The notes under the pieces: generated by a model
Database searches by the model: none
What the model was told of the DNA's origin: nothing
Seen by the model: only the letters and a program-made list of their open reading frames with translations
Part shown: positions 19,500-29,376 of the stretch, piece by piece
Layout: each line of letters begins with the position of its first letter
How positions within the stretch are numbered: position 1 is the stretch's first letter
NCBI GenBank assembly: GCA_963773195.1
Contig: CAVZAE010000004.1
Span: forward strand, 124,001-188,000
Direction: 5' to 3'
Origin: CAIWHR01 sp963773195
Lineage (GTDB): Bacteria; Pseudomonadota; Gammaproteobacteria; Burkholderiales; Casimicrobiaceae
DNA: 64,000 nt
Translations under genes and position numbers: made by a program

Positions 19500-20691
19500 A
19501 TGCGCTCGCACTCGAGCGTCTGCGCAGCGCCGCATCGACTGGCGGCTGGTGCTGATGGCGCGTGCGTGCTGGTCGTCATGGCGATCGTATTCCACGTGCT
19601 CTCCGGCGGCGTGTTCCTGTCGCCCGAGAATCTCTACAACATCGCGCAGCAGACGGCGGTGGTCGGCATCGTGTCGACCGTCATGGTGCTGGTCATCGTC
19701 GCGCGCCACATCGACCTGTCGGTCGGCTCGGTGATGGGCTTCGTCGGCGTGCTGATCGCCTACCTGATGTACACGTCGCGGCTGGTCGTGGCCGGCGGCC
19801 GCGCTGGCCGGGCTGGCGGTCGCGCTGCTGGTGTCGCTGTACCAGGGCGGGCTGACGGCGGTGCTCGGCGTGCCGTCGTTCGTGGTCACGCTCGGCGGCC
19901 TGATGTCGTTTCGCGGCGCGGCGTTCCTCGTCGCCGACGGCAAGACGCAGCCGGTCAACGACGAGTTCTTCCAGCGCCTGGGCGGCGGCTACGACGGCGG
20001 CATCGGCGTCGCGGCGACCTGGGTGCTGGCGGCGCTCGTCATCGCGGGACTGTTCGTGCGCATGGTGCAGCAAGCGCCGCGCGCGCCAGCGCCACGAGAT
20101 GCCGTGCGAGCCGCTGTGGATGGACATTGCTGCTGGTGGCGGTGCCGTGCGTCGTGCGTGCTCGCGTTCGCCGCGGCCATGAACAGCTACCAGATCTCGT
20201 CGAAGACCGAGCCGCAGGGCATCCCGATCCCGGTGCTGATCTGGGCCGCGGTGGCGGTGGTGCTGTCGTTCATCGTGCACCGCACGCGCTTCGGCCGCTA
20301 CGTGTTCGCGATGGGCGGCAACCCCGACGCGGCGGCGCTGGTCGGCATTCCGGTCAAGCGCGTGACGCTGATGCTGTTCGCGCTGCTCGCGGTGCTGATC
20401 ACGATCGCGGCGATCGTCTCGATCGCGCGGCTGAACGCCGGCACCAATTCGCTGGGCACCGGCATGGAGCTCTACGTGATCGCCGCCGCCGTGATCGGCG
20501 GCACGGCGCTGGCGGGCGGCAGCGGCTCGATCCTCGGCTCGGTGCTCGGCGCGCTGATCATGCAGTCGCTCGACAGCGGCATGCTGCTGCTCGACGTGTC
20601 GATCGGCAAGCGCATGGTGATCATCGGCCAGGTGCTGATCGTCGCGGTCGTGTTCGACGTGCTGTACCGCAGGCGGTTCGGGGAGCAGCTG

Positions 20692-20692
<1 letters not shown>
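19500..20692 (+). pseudogene. xylH: xylH: xylose ABC transporter permease, multiple frame changes
   Basis: This is a ten-helix sugar permease of the BPD_transp_2/RbsC type. Clear segments are FHVLSGGVFLSPENLYNIA, VMVLVIVARHIDLSVGSVMG, VVTLGGLMSFRGAAFLVADG, GRYVFAMGGNPDAAALVG and YVIAAAVIGGTALAGGSGS. The start at 19500 gives MRSHSS. Frame changes occur near 19532, 19562, 19779, 20074, 20129 and 20156. As printed, the frame runs straight into xylG; removing one G near 20682 restores a TGA that overlaps the xylG ATG (TGATG at 20690-20694), the normal arrangement for coupled ABC genes. Confidence 0.85.
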
Positions 20693-21505
<813 letters not shown>

Positions 21506-21640
21506 ATGCAACGAGTGGCCAGCCGATCTCGACTCAATACGCTGGCATGGGCGTGAACGGGCCGTTTGTGACGGGGCCGCCGGTGCGCATCGTATTGTTC
21601 TGACGACTGGAGGCAGGCATGGACGGCGCCGAGGTCTCAG

Positions 21641-22214
21641 TCAGGCGTTGCGCGGTAGTACGGTGAGCACGCGCACGATGAAGGCGTGCAGTTCCGTCAT
21701 GTAGTTGCGCAGGAACTCCTGGGTGGCTTCGTCGGTGACCTCGCCGTCGGCGGTGATGAGCCCGGGCTTGAACTGGATGTAGGCCTCGACCTGGTTCATC
21801 AGCGGCGAATTGCAGTAACACAGCACGCCGCGCAGGCTCTGCTGCGCCACCGCGGTGCCGATGGCGCCCGGTCGAGGTGCCGATCACGCCTGAGGGCTTG
21901 CGCGCGAACGAGTTCTTGCCCCAGGGTCGGCTGGCCCAGTCGATGGCGTTCTTCAGCCCGCCGGGGATCGAGCGGTTGTATTCGGGCGTAACGAAGAGCA
22001 CCCCGTCGACGTCGGCGATGGACTGCTTGAGCGCGCGCGCCACTGGCGGGTAGTCGGCATCGAAGTCCGGGCTGTAGAGCGGCAGGTCCTTGATGGGGAT
22101 CTCGGTCAGCACCAGTTCGGGCGGCGCGAGCCGCACCATGGCCTTGGCGAGCAGACGGTTGATCGACGTCGACGAGAGGCTGCCGACGAAGTATCCGACC
22201 TTGTACGTGACCAT
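21641..22214 (-). CDS. NADPH-dependent FMN reductase (flavodoxin-like), one frame change
   Basis: The product is a cytoplasmic flavoenzyme of about 190 residues. The N-terminus VGYFVGSLSSTSINRLLAK holds the phosphate-binding loop (G-S-L/x-S-x-S). PLYSPDFDADYPP and LFVTPEYNRSIPGGLKNAID are the diagnostic flavin-binding segments of the chromate-reductase/FMN-reductase family. A one-base insertion near 21875 breaks the frame; the remainder AIGTAVAQQSLRGVLCYCN continues normally to the stop at 21641. Likely roles are quinone or chromate reduction. It is convergent with xylG and divergent from the hydrolase-OsmC gene. Confidence 0.85.
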
Positions 22215-22374
22215 GGGTGCCTCCTCTACTGCGTGGGGTGGTTCCTCTTGAGCTGCATCAATGATATACGCAGTTCGAGTATATTTTTAGTGTCGCCACG
22301 CATTTGGGGATCTGCCGGATGATCTTGAAGGGCGGCATCGAGATCCGAACGACGCTCGATCAATCTGGAGTCGC

Positions 22375-23627
22375 ATGATGCGCAACGAACTGTTCGCGTT
22401 CGAAGGCGAGCGGGGCTCGCGTCTCATCGGCAAGCTCGATCTTCCCGACGGGCCGCCGCACAGCTATGCGCTGTTTGCCCACTGCTTCACCTGCACCAAG
22501 GAATCGCTCGCCGCGGTTCGCATCGGGCGTGCGCTCGCGGGTCAGGGCATCGGCGTCCTGCGCTTCGACTTCACCGGGCTCGGCCAGAGCGGAGGCGACT
22601 TCGCCGACAGCACGTTCAGCGGCAGCGTGAAGGACGTACGTGCGGCAGCCCGCGCCATGTGCGATGCCAGCATCGAGCCGGCCCTTCTTATTGGCCACAG
22701 CCTCGGCGGGGCGGCGGTATTGGCGGCGGCCGCCGACCTGCCCAACGTGAAGGCCATTGCGACCATCGGGGCGCCTTTCGACGTTCAGCACGTCACAAGA
22801 CTGTTTGGCGAACGACCTCCAGACGCTGCTCGAGCAAGGCGAGGCCGAAGTGAAGTTGGGCGGTCGCCCCTTCAAGATGCGCCGTTCGTTCATCGACGAT
22901 CTGAGCATGCACGATCAAGGGCAACGAATCGGCGATCTGCGACGCGCCCTTCTCGTCCTCCATGCGCCGATGGATCGCACCGTGGACATCGATAACGCAG
23001 CGCAGATCTTCCAAGCGGCCCGCCACCCGAAAAGCTTTGTGTCCCTCGACGATGCGGACCACCTGCTCACGCGGTCCGCGGACTCGGCCTACGCGGCGGA
23101 GGTCATCTCCGCCTGGGCCACGCGCTACCTCGGGAAGCCATCTCCTCGCAGCGCAAGCGAGCCAGGGGAAGTGGTTGTCGAAGAGACCGGCGAAGGCAAC
23201 TTCCAGGTCGAGGTGCTGGCTGGAGGGGTGCGCTTCCTTGCCGATGAGCCGGTCGAGGTGGGCGGGCTGGGATCGGGTCCGACCCCCTACGACCTCCTGT
23301 GTGCCGCCTTGGGTGCGTGCACGGCAATGACGGTACGAATGTATGCACGGCGCAAAGCGTGGCCACTCCGCCGCGTGCGAGTGTGCGTGGGCCACGCCCG
23401 GACAAAAGGGGAAGACCCGGCCTGACGGTTTCCTGCGCGAGGTCGTCCTGGAGGGCGATCTGACGGACGAACAACGCTCGCGACTGATCGAGATTGCCGA
23501 GCGCTGTCCCGTTCACGCCTCGCTCAAGCAAGGGGCGCGCGTCAGCACTCGACAGGTGGGCCAGATCATTCCCCTTGCCGACGTTGAGGACGCCGGCCAG
23601 CATGCGCAGGATATGACGGTGGACTAG
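22375..23627 (+). CDS. Alpha/beta-hydrolase fused to OsmC domain, two frame changes
   Basis: Residues 1-250 are a serine hydrolase: YALFAHCFTCTK, LRFDFTGLGQSGGDF, nucleophile elbow LLIGHSLGGAAVLAAA, later LVLHAPMDRTVDIDNA and the His region LDDADHLL. Residues 270-415 are an OsmC/Ohr-type domain: VRFLADEPVEVGGLGSGPTPYDLL, then the first Cys in LGACTAMTVRMYA and the second in AERCPVHASL. OsmC enzymes reduce organic peroxides with this Cys pair. This fusion exists in many proteobacteria. Extra bases near 22806 and 23405 break the frame. The start at 22375 or 22378 follows a weak ribosome site. Confidence 0.85.
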
Positions 23628-23745
23628 AAGACGAAGCTTCGGACGTCTGCATCCATCGCGGTCGGTCCGCGAGTGTAGCGATGGAAAGGTCCTGCTCAAG
23701 TGTTGGGCTGGCTGCGCAGCGTCTGTGGTGCCAACCGAATGCGTC

Positions 23746-23971
23746 TCCGTACGTCAAAAACGCGTTCCACCGCTATATGATCGCGGGGCAGTGCGAGGCG
23801 ATGAATCCCGCCAAGGGCGGGAGCAAGTCGGCGGCCCTCTACAGCCTCGAGGTGTCCGCCGGCGGCAGCAAGACGCTCCGGCTGCGGCTGGTGGCCGCGA
23901 GAATCAAGGACCGCTTCGGCGGCTTCGAGAAGATCTTCAAGAGCCGCATCGCCGACGCCGACGAGTTCTAG
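23746..23971 (+). pseudogene. Remnant of an MGH1-like (GH63-type) glycoside hydrolase
   Basis: A 75-residue stretch reads VKNAFHRYMIAGQCEAMNP, KGGSKSAALYSLEVSAGG, KTLRLRL and FGGFEKIFKSRIADADEF. From memory this matches the N-terminal beta-sandwich/linker region of bacterial glucosidase-like proteins with an MGH1-type domain (pattern F-H-x-Y, A-V-N-P, G-T-K-A-A, L-R-L-R-L, R-x-A-E-A-D-E-F). The stop follows immediately and the catalytic alpha-barrel is absent, so this is a fragment. Confidence 0.55.
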
Positions 23972-24134
23972 GTCGCTTCGCGCGTTACCCAGGCGTTACC
24001 CAACCCGAAAGTGGAAAATGGCTGCCAGAAGGCAAGCCGTTGAATTCTTGGGTTGCGTGGGTGCGCAATCGGTCCGTGCCGTGGGGAACGCATCTTTCGC
24101 CAAGCGTCGAAGCAAACGCTTGACGAAACTGTTA

Positions 24135-24157
24135 TTGCATGTACAGTTGCATTGCAA
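24135..24157. promoter_or_regulatory. AT-rich operator candidate upstream of the DUF1989/ABC operon
   Basis: Within a GC-rich region there is an AT-rich patch with two direct TTGCAT copies (24135-24140 and 24147-24152). The second is part of a perfect palindrome TTGCATTGCAA (24147-24157). It lies about 120 bases before the substrate-binding protein start at 24275. The RpiR-type regulator at the operon end is the natural candidate to bind here, by inference only. Confidence 0.4.
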
Positions 24158-24274
24158 TTGTGCTTTCACTCGGTTGCGGCGTTACCGTTGTCCTGGTCTG
24201 GTACGCATCCCGGCTTTTCGGCACGTCCAATTGTTGGACGCGCGCGTTCGAACGCACTCACCTCGGAGGTTTCC

Positions 24275-25123
24275 ATGAAGCGGCATATCGGAATTGGAAC
24301 GGCACTGTTCGCGGGTGGGTTGATTGCGGCGGTACTTGCCCCGTCGACCGCGCTCGCAGATACGCTCGACGACATCAAGGCGCGCGGCAAAATGATCGTG
24401 GCCATAGATCCCACCTTTCAGCCCTACGAATACACCGACAGCTCCGGCAAGATCGTCGGTTATACGCCCGCAATCATGGACGCTGTGGCGAAGAAGCTCG
24501 GCGTCGACATCGATTATCAAAAGATGGCCTTCAACGGCATTATCCCCGGACTGCTCGCGAAGTCCTTTGATTTCGAAGGGTCCTCGTTGAACGTGACCGC
24601 GGAGCGGGCGAAGCGCGTAATGTTCACAGTCCCATTTGGCAAGAGTGCCAACGGCGTTCTGACTCGCACGGACGTTACCCGGATTCCGACTACGGCCACG
24701 GTCGAATCGCTGGCCGGCTTGACCGCAGCAGTGAAGGCCACAACTGCCCCCGAAAAGCAGCTGAAGGAGTTCAACGCAACCCTTGCCGGTAAAGGGCTTC
24801 CACCGATCCAGATCCTGAGCCTGGACACCGTCGAGCAGACCGTCTCCGCGTTGCTTGCGAAACGGGCAGACTTTGTGTTCGACGACATCACCGTACTCGG
24901 TGCGGCAATGCAACAGTACCCGGGTAAATTGCGCGCCGCCGGCGAACTCGGTGCAACGCAATGGATGGCCTGGGCGACGCGGCCGGATGACGCGCGGCTG
25001 AACAAGTTCGTCAGCGATGTCATCCTGGGGATGCAGAAGTCCGGCGAACTCGCTGCGCTGCAAAAGCAGCACCTTGGCGTGGTCGTTGTCGTACCGGAAG
25101 CCGACTTCATTCCAAAGCAGTGA
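24275..25123 (+). CDS. Polar-amino-acid-type ABC transporter substrate-binding protein
   Basis: The start at 24275 has a strong ribosome site (CTCGGAGGTTTCC). The 282-residue protein has a signal peptide (MKRHIGIGTALFAGGLIAAV, cleavage after STALA). The family-3 binding fold follows: DDIKARGKMIVAIDPTFQPY, GYTPAIMDAVAKKLGV, FDFEGSSLNVTAERAKRVMF (Arg of the ligand carboxylate site) and LLAKRADFVFDDITVLGA (Asp of the amino-group site). It is the first gene of an eight-gene operon. Ligand class is amino-acid-like or a small cationic nitrogen compound; the DUF1989 neighbours point to a guanidino or ureido compound. Confidence 0.88.
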   Translation: MKRHIGIGTALFAGGLIAAVLAPSTALADTLDDIKARGKMIVAIDPTFQPYEYTDSSGKIVGYTPAIMDAVAKKLGVDIDYQKMAFNGIIPGLLAKSFDFEGSSLNVTAERAKRVMFTVPFGKSANGVLTRTDVTRIPTTATVESLAGLTAAVKATTAPEKQLKEFNATLAGKGLPPIQILSLDTVEQTVSALLAKRADFVFDDITVLGAAMQQYPGKLRAAGELGATQWMAWATRPDDARLNKFVSDVILGMQKSGELAALQKQHLGVVVVVPEADFIPKQ

Positions 25124-25133
25124 GTTCGGCAGC

Positions 25134-25748
25134 ATGGAAGACCACGGCAAGGTAATTCACGTACCCGCCGGCCATGGGCGAGCCTTCACCGTCCGGGCCG
25201 GGCAGACCGTGACGATCATCGACGTCGAAGGGCAGCAGGCTGCGGACTTCGTGGCGATGTGCCTTGCCGATTCGTCCGAGAGGCTTTCTCCCGTCCATAC
25301 GCGTCGGGAGTTGCAGTCGCTGTTCTTCCGTGTCGGCGACGCGCTGATGTCCACGCACGGCAACCCGCTGCTACACGTGATCGAGGACACCGTCGGCATA
25401 CACGATGCGAACGTCCCCGCCTGCGACATCACGCGATTCAGTGTCGACTTCGCGATCGAGGGACACCGCAATTGCCTGGACAATCTGCACGAGGAGCTGG
25501 CTTCTTTTGGCCTCTCGCCGTTCGACGTTCCGGAGCCGTTCAATCTGTTTCAGAACGGACCCGTGACGAGTGACGGCCGCATGCGAGTGACCGACCCCAC
25601 GAGTCGCCCCGGAGACTACATCACGATGCTGGCGTTGCGCGACTTGATTTGCGCCGTCTCCTCATGTCCGCAGGACATCATCCCCGGAAACGGCCTCAAG
25701 GTGACTCCGATCGACGTCGTTATCAAGGCCGCTTCTGCAAGTACCTGA
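25134..25748 (+). CDS. DUF1989 family protein (urea carboxylase-associated / carboxyguanidine-deiminase type), copy 1
   Basis: This 204-residue cytoplasmic protein has the complete DUF1989 pattern: TVTIIDVEGQQAADFVA, a paired SPVHTRRELQSLFF, VIEDTVGIHDANVPACD (Cys97), HRNCLDNLHEELASFG (Cys114), FNLFQNGPV, and SSCPQD (Cys178). In the characterised relatives CgdA/CgdB (formerly UAAP1/2) the complex deiminates carboxyguanidine. No guanidine carboxylase or allophanate hydrolase lies in this window, so the true substrate here is open. The gene begins 10 bases after the binding-protein stop. Confidence 0.88.
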   Translation: MEDHGKVIHVPAGHGRAFTVRAGQTVTIIDVEGQQAADFVAMCLADSSERLSPVHTRRELQSLFFRVGDALMSTHGNPLLHVIEDTVGIHDANVPACDITRFSVDFAIEGHRNCLDNLHEELASFGLSPFDVPEPFNLFQNGPVTSDGRMRVTDPTSRPGDYITMLALRDLICAVSSCPQDIIPGNGLKVTPIDVVIKAASAST

Positions 25749-25784
25749 GGCCACATCGACGTACGCCACGGGCGGAGTTTCGAC

Positions 25785-26420
25785 ATGCTATTGATGACCA
25801 AGCCCATCGAGCGCGAGGCGCAATCTCTGCGCACCGCCCATGTTGCGGCGGGCACGGCCGGCGGCATTGAAGTGCTGCAGGGGCAGCTCTTGAAAATCAC
25901 GGCCGCCGGTCCCGGCGCCGTAGCATCGCTGTTCGGGTTTGTGTCCGGAGATCCCCAGCTTTTTCTTTCGGTGCACCACACCCGCGTATTCAGCAATTCG
26001 TATGTGCTGGGCCTGGGGATGCGTCTTGTCACCAACCGGCGCCGGCCGCTCATGGTGTTGGGCAAGGACACGGTTGGCACCCATGACCTGCTGATGCCCG
26101 CATCCACGACAGCGTACCTGCAAGCGCATCGCTACGGAAATCAGCAGGGATGCGTCGAGGCGGTTGCGGCCGAGTTGAAGCGCCTCGGTCTGGCACCGCC
26201 CAAGTTGCCCGATCCGGTCAACCTGTTCATGCATGTGCGCCTACATCAGGATGGGCGCCTCGAACCGCTGCAGAATAAGGCCGCGCCTGGCGATTACGTG
26301 ATCTTCCGGGTTCTGCGCGACGCAATGTTCATTGTCGCGGCCTGCTGCACGGGAATTCGCGGAAATGACCAGCCTGCGGCGCTCGAACTGAGGGTGGCCG
26401 AAGACCTGGCCGAGTTTTGA
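25785..26420 (+). CDS. DUF1989 family protein, divergent copy 2 (likely non-catalytic partner)
   Basis: This 211-residue protein keeps the DUF1989 frame: GTAGGIEVLQGQLLKI, LGKDTVGTHDLLMPAS, PVNLFMHVRLHQDG and APGDYVIFRVLRDA. The metal or catalytic-type cysteine motifs are altered. HD-x5-C is HDLLMPAST, HRNC-x-DN is YGNQQGCVEA, and SACPQD is AACCTGI. It also replaces the first-domain VADF-like acidic site by ASLFGF. I infer a structural or regulatory subunit pairing with copy 1, as UAAP1 and UAAP2 pair in known systems. It follows copy 1 by 36 bases. Confidence 0.82.
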   Translation: MLLMTKPIEREAQSLRTAHVAAGTAGGIEVLQGQLLKITAAGPGAVASLFGFVSGDPQLFLSVHHTRVFSNSYVLGLGMRLVTNRRRPLMVLGKDTVGTHDLLMPASTTAYLQAHRYGNQQGCVEAVAAELKRLGLAPPKLPDPVNLFMHVRLHQDGRLEPLQNKAAPGDYVIFRVLRDAMFIVAACCTGIRGNDQPAALELRVAEDLAEF

Positions 26421-26435
26421 TGGAAGTGCCAATCG

Positions 26436-27113
26436 GTGTCCATCAACTCCGGCGTTAGCGCCAGCCTGCCCGTACTGGCCGACGGGCTGGTGAACACGGT
26501 ACTCCTGTGCCTAATGGCCGTCACTGTGAGTGCGATATGTGGGCATGCGGGATTGTTCCTGCGACTCAGCAAGTGGGCCCCCGCCCGTTGGATCGCCCGC
26601 ATTTACGTGAGTTTGATGCGGGGCACGCCGGCGCTGGTGCAGTTGTTTGTGCTGTTCTTTGCCCTCCCATTGGTGGGCCTCGGCGGGCATCCGATGCTCG
26701 CGGCGGTGCTTGCTATCGGCCTCAACAGCGGAGCCTACATGGCTGAAATCCTGCGCGCCAATCTGCGCGTCGTGACCGCTGGTCAGCATGAGGCCGCCAT
26801 GGCACTGGGTCTCGGGCCGATACGTACCTGGTGGCGAATCATCGGCCCGCAGGTGTGGCGTGCCGGACTGCCTGCGTTTGTCAACGAATTCACGATCATG
26901 CTCAAGACAACGCCGCTGGCTTCGGTGGTCGGCGTTACCGAGCTTACCTTTGCGGGTCAGATGGTGAGCGCGCGCACATTTCAGCCCGCCCAGGTCCTGG
27001 CGATTGTTGCGCTTTGCTATCTGACGCTCACGCTGCCGGTAATCGTGTTCGCGCGCCGGCTCGAACGGAGGCTGCGTTCTCCGCGCGCGCCAGATGGCGG
27101 AGAAGCCTCCTGA
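26436..27113 (+). CDS. Amino-acid ABC transporter permease, subunit 1
   Basis: The protein has 225 residues and about five membrane helices, with a GTG start at 26436 after GGAAGTG. It shows the HisM/QM-family pattern: LVNTVLLCLMAVTVSAICG, VSLMRGTPALVQLFVLFFA and the EAA loop GQHEAAMALGLGPIRTWWRI that contacts the ATPase, followed by IMLKTTPLASVVGV. The stop overlaps the next permease start by one base (TGATG at 27111-27115), showing translational coupling of the two subunits. Confidence 0.9.
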   Translation: MSINSGVSASLPVLADGLVNTVLLCLMAVTVSAICGHAGLFLRLSKWAPARWIARIYVSLMRGTPALVQLFVLFFALPLVGLGGHPMLAAVLAIGLNSGAYMAEILRANLRVVTAGQHEAAMALGLGPIRTWWRIIGPQVWRAGLPAFVNEFTIMLKTTPLASVVGVTELTFAGQMVSARTFQPAQVLAIVALCYLTLTLPVIVFARRLERRLRSPRAPDGGEAS

Positions 27114-27775
27114 TGGACTGGTCGGTCGTAATCGATCGTGTGCCGGAACTCGCAAGCGGCCTGCTGCGCACATTGGTGCTCTGCGCGTTGAGCGCGTTGG
27201 CCTCGCTGATCGTTGGCGCGGCTGTCACGCTTGCGCACCTGCGTGGCGCGGCGCTGCTGAGGTACCTGGCAAGCGTCTACACCGCGCTGTGCCTTGGGTT
27301 GCCGCTGCTCGTCCTGATCTATATCTTGTTTTATGCGCTGCCGGAGTACGGCGTGACCATGTCCTCCCAGGTCGTGGGCGTTTCGGCATTGGCGATCTAC
27401 TATGGCCCGTATGTCGCCGAGGTGATGCGCGGCGCAATCCTTGCCATCCCGGCGGGGCAGTTCGAGGCCGCCAATGCGATCGGTCTCTCCCGCTTGCGGA
27501 CAGCGCGGCGGATCATCCTGCCGCAGGCCCTGCCGATCATGCTGCCGTCACTGGCGGGTCTCCTGATCGGATTGATCAAGGACAGCGCGCTACTTTCCGT
27601 CGTGTCCGTGCCCGAATTCATGTTCTTTGCCAAAGCGGCAGTGTCCGAGACGTACGCCCCGATCGAGATCTACGTCACCGTCGCATTGACCTATTGGGCG
27701 TTGAACGCTTCGTGTGCGGCAGGGGCGCAATGGATGGAACGTCGGTTGACGGCATACACCTTGGTGCGCTCATGA
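27113..27775 (+). CDS. Amino-acid ABC transporter permease, subunit 2
   Basis: The 220-residue partner permease has LASGLLRTLVLCALSALAS, then LVLIYILFYALPEYG, the EAA loop GQFEAANAIGLSRLRTARRI and LIGLIKDSALLSVVSVPEFM. It forms a heterodimeric inner-membrane channel with subunit 1. The start is fixed by the one-base overlap with the upstream stop. The ATPase gene follows after 16 bases. Confidence 0.9.
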   Translation: MDWSVVIDRVPELASGLLRTLVLCALSALASLIVGAAVTLAHLRGAALLRYLASVYTALCLGLPLLVLIYILFYALPEYGVTMSSQVVGVSALAIYYGPYVAEVMRGAILAIPAGQFEAANAIGLSRLRTARRIILPQALPIMLPSLAGLLIGLIKDSALLSVVSVPEFMFFAKAAVSETYAPIEIYVTVALTYWALNASCAAGAQWMERRLTAYTLVRS

Positions 27776-27791
27776 GCTACGGGAGTCATCC

Positions 27792-28619
27792 ATGACCGGC
27801 AACGTGGTCCCCGGGGCCTGGGCGATCCGATGCCAACAGATTTGCAAGACGTTGGGGACGAACCGAGTGCTCGAGGGAATCGATTTAGCGGTCACCCAGG
27901 GCGAAGTGGTGAGCATTCTCGGGCCCTCGGGTTCGGGCAAATCGACGTTGTTGCGGTGCCTTAACTGGCTCTCACCACCGACAAGCGGGCGCGTATGGTT
28001 GGGAAACGAACTGCTGGGTATCAAGCTCGACGACGATGGAAATGCGCACACCCTGAGCGAGGCGGCCATTCGCCTGCAACGGAGTCGTATCGGCATGGTC
28101 TTTCAGTCGTTCAATCTGTGGCCCCACATGACCGCGCTGGAGAACGTGATGGAAGGACTGGTATCGGTCCGGCGATTGCCACGACGCGAGGCCCGCGCGC
28201 GGGCGGCCGAGTCGTTGCGCGCCGTCGGCCTGGCGCAGAAGGTAGACAGCCACCCCGCGAACTTGTCCGGCGGCCAACAGCAGCGCGTGGCCATCGCGCG
28301 AACCATTGCGATGACTCCGGAAATCATTCTCTTCGACGAGCCGACGAGTGCACTCGACCCCGAACTGGTAGGCGAAGTTCTGGCAGTGATGCGCGAGCTG
28401 GCCGCACGGCCGACCACCATGATCGTCGTCACACATGAAATCGGATTTGCCGATGAGGTCTGTAACCGAGTGGTATTCATGGATCAAGGTCGCATCGTCG
28501 AACAGGGACCGCCGTCGCAGATCCTGCACGCGCCGACCGAGGAACGCACAAAGCGTTTCCTCGGTCGCTTTTCCGACAGACGTGGTGGAACTAGCGTCGA
28601 TTCCGCCGCGGCGCGCTGA
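27792..28619 (+). CDS. Amino-acid ABC transporter ATP-binding protein
   Basis: The 275-residue ATPase has Walker A GPSGSGKST, the Q-loop VFQSFNLWPHMTALEN, signature LSGGQQQRVAIARTIA, Walker B IILFDEPTSALDPELVGEVL and the H-switch VVTHEIGFADEV. This is the pattern of polar amino acid importers (GlnQ/HisP type). It completes the transporter with the two permeases and the binding protein. The C-terminus is about 20 residues longer than usual and arginine-rich. Confidence 0.94.
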   Translation: MTGNVVPGAWAIRCQQICKTLGTNRVLEGIDLAVTQGEVVSILGPSGSGKSTLLRCLNWLSPPTSGRVWLGNELLGIKLDDDGNAHTLSEAAIRLQRSRIGMVFQSFNLWPHMTALENVMEGLVSVRRLPRREARARAAESLRAVGLAQKVDSHPANLSGGQQQRVAIARTIAMTPEIILFDEPTSALDPELVGEVLAVMRELAARPTTMIVVTHEIGFADEVCNRVVFMDQGRIVEQGPPSQILHAPTEERTKRFLGRFSDRRGGTSVDSAAAR

Positions 28620-28648
28620 CCACCGCTCTTGATCGAGGAGAAAGACCA

Positions 28649-29332
28649 ATGACATCGGAACTTATGCCCTCGGGCATCACGGTGCCGGCCGGCCATGGAA
28701 AAGCCGTGCGGCTTCGGCTCCACGAGGGACTGCGAATCATCAACACGCATGGCACTCAGGTTGTCGATTGCTGGGCCTGGAATGCTCACGACCTTGACGA
28801 ATTCATGTGCATGGAAGCGTCGCGGGTATGGAACCAGCGGCTTTGTCCGATCGTGGGCGACAGCTTCGTCACAAACCTGCGCAATCCGATCCTGACGGTC
28901 ATCGAAGACACTTCGCCCGGCGTGCACGATACGTTCATGGCCGCGTGCGATCGCCGGCGCTACGAGTTGCTTGGTGTCAAGGCCTACCATCGCAATTGTT
29001 GCGACAACATGGTGGAAGGCATGCTCGCGCTGGGCGTCACGCCGCCGCGCCCGATTCTTGCGTCATTCAACATCTTCATGAACATCCGGGTGCAGGCAGA
29101 CGGCAATTCGCTCCTAACCCTGCCTGCGGAATCGAGGCCCGGGGATGCCATCAGCCTGCGTGCCGAGATGGACTGTTACGTGGCGCTCTCGGCGTGCCCG
29201 CAGGACATCGTCAAGATTCACGGCAAGCACGATAGCACTCCGAGGGATGTCGAACTGAAGATCCTTCGCGAGAACGTGGCGTCAATGCCGGTACGGGGTC
29301 CTTGGGTTCCGAGCGATCAAACGCCGGCGTGA
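28649..29332 (+). CDS. DUF1989 family protein, copy 3 (full catalytic-type motifs)
   Basis: This 227-residue protein starts at an ATG preceded by GAGGAGAAAG. All family motifs are intact: LRIINTHGTQVVDCWAW, MEASRVWNQRLCPIVGDSF, VIEDTSPGVHDTFMAACD (Cys100), YHRNCCDNMVEGM (Cys117), FNIFMNIRV and SACPQDIVKIHG (Cys183). It is as distant from copy 1 as separate subfamilies usually are, so the operon holds at least two catalytic-type DUF1989 proteins. It lies between the ATPase and the RpiR regulator. Confidence 0.88.
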   Translation: MTSELMPSGITVPAGHGKAVRLRLHEGLRIINTHGTQVVDCWAWNAHDLDEFMCMEASRVWNQRLCPIVGDSFVTNLRNPILTVIEDTSPGVHDTFMAACDRRRYELLGVKAYHRNCCDNMVEGMLALGVTPPRPILASFNIFMNIRVQADGNSLLTLPAESRPGDAISLRAEMDCYVALSACPQDIVKIHGKHDSTPRDVELKILRENVASMPVRGPWVPSDQTPA

Positions 29333-29376
29333 TGCGATCGAGTGGTCTTGCGCGTCGCGGTCATTGCGTCCACTAA

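Noticed and set aside
24120..24275. Guanidine riboswitch upstream of the DUF1989 operon
   Set aside because: The leader lacks the paired ACGR-type loops and the conserved core expected for guanidine riboswitch classes; only a short palindrome is present.
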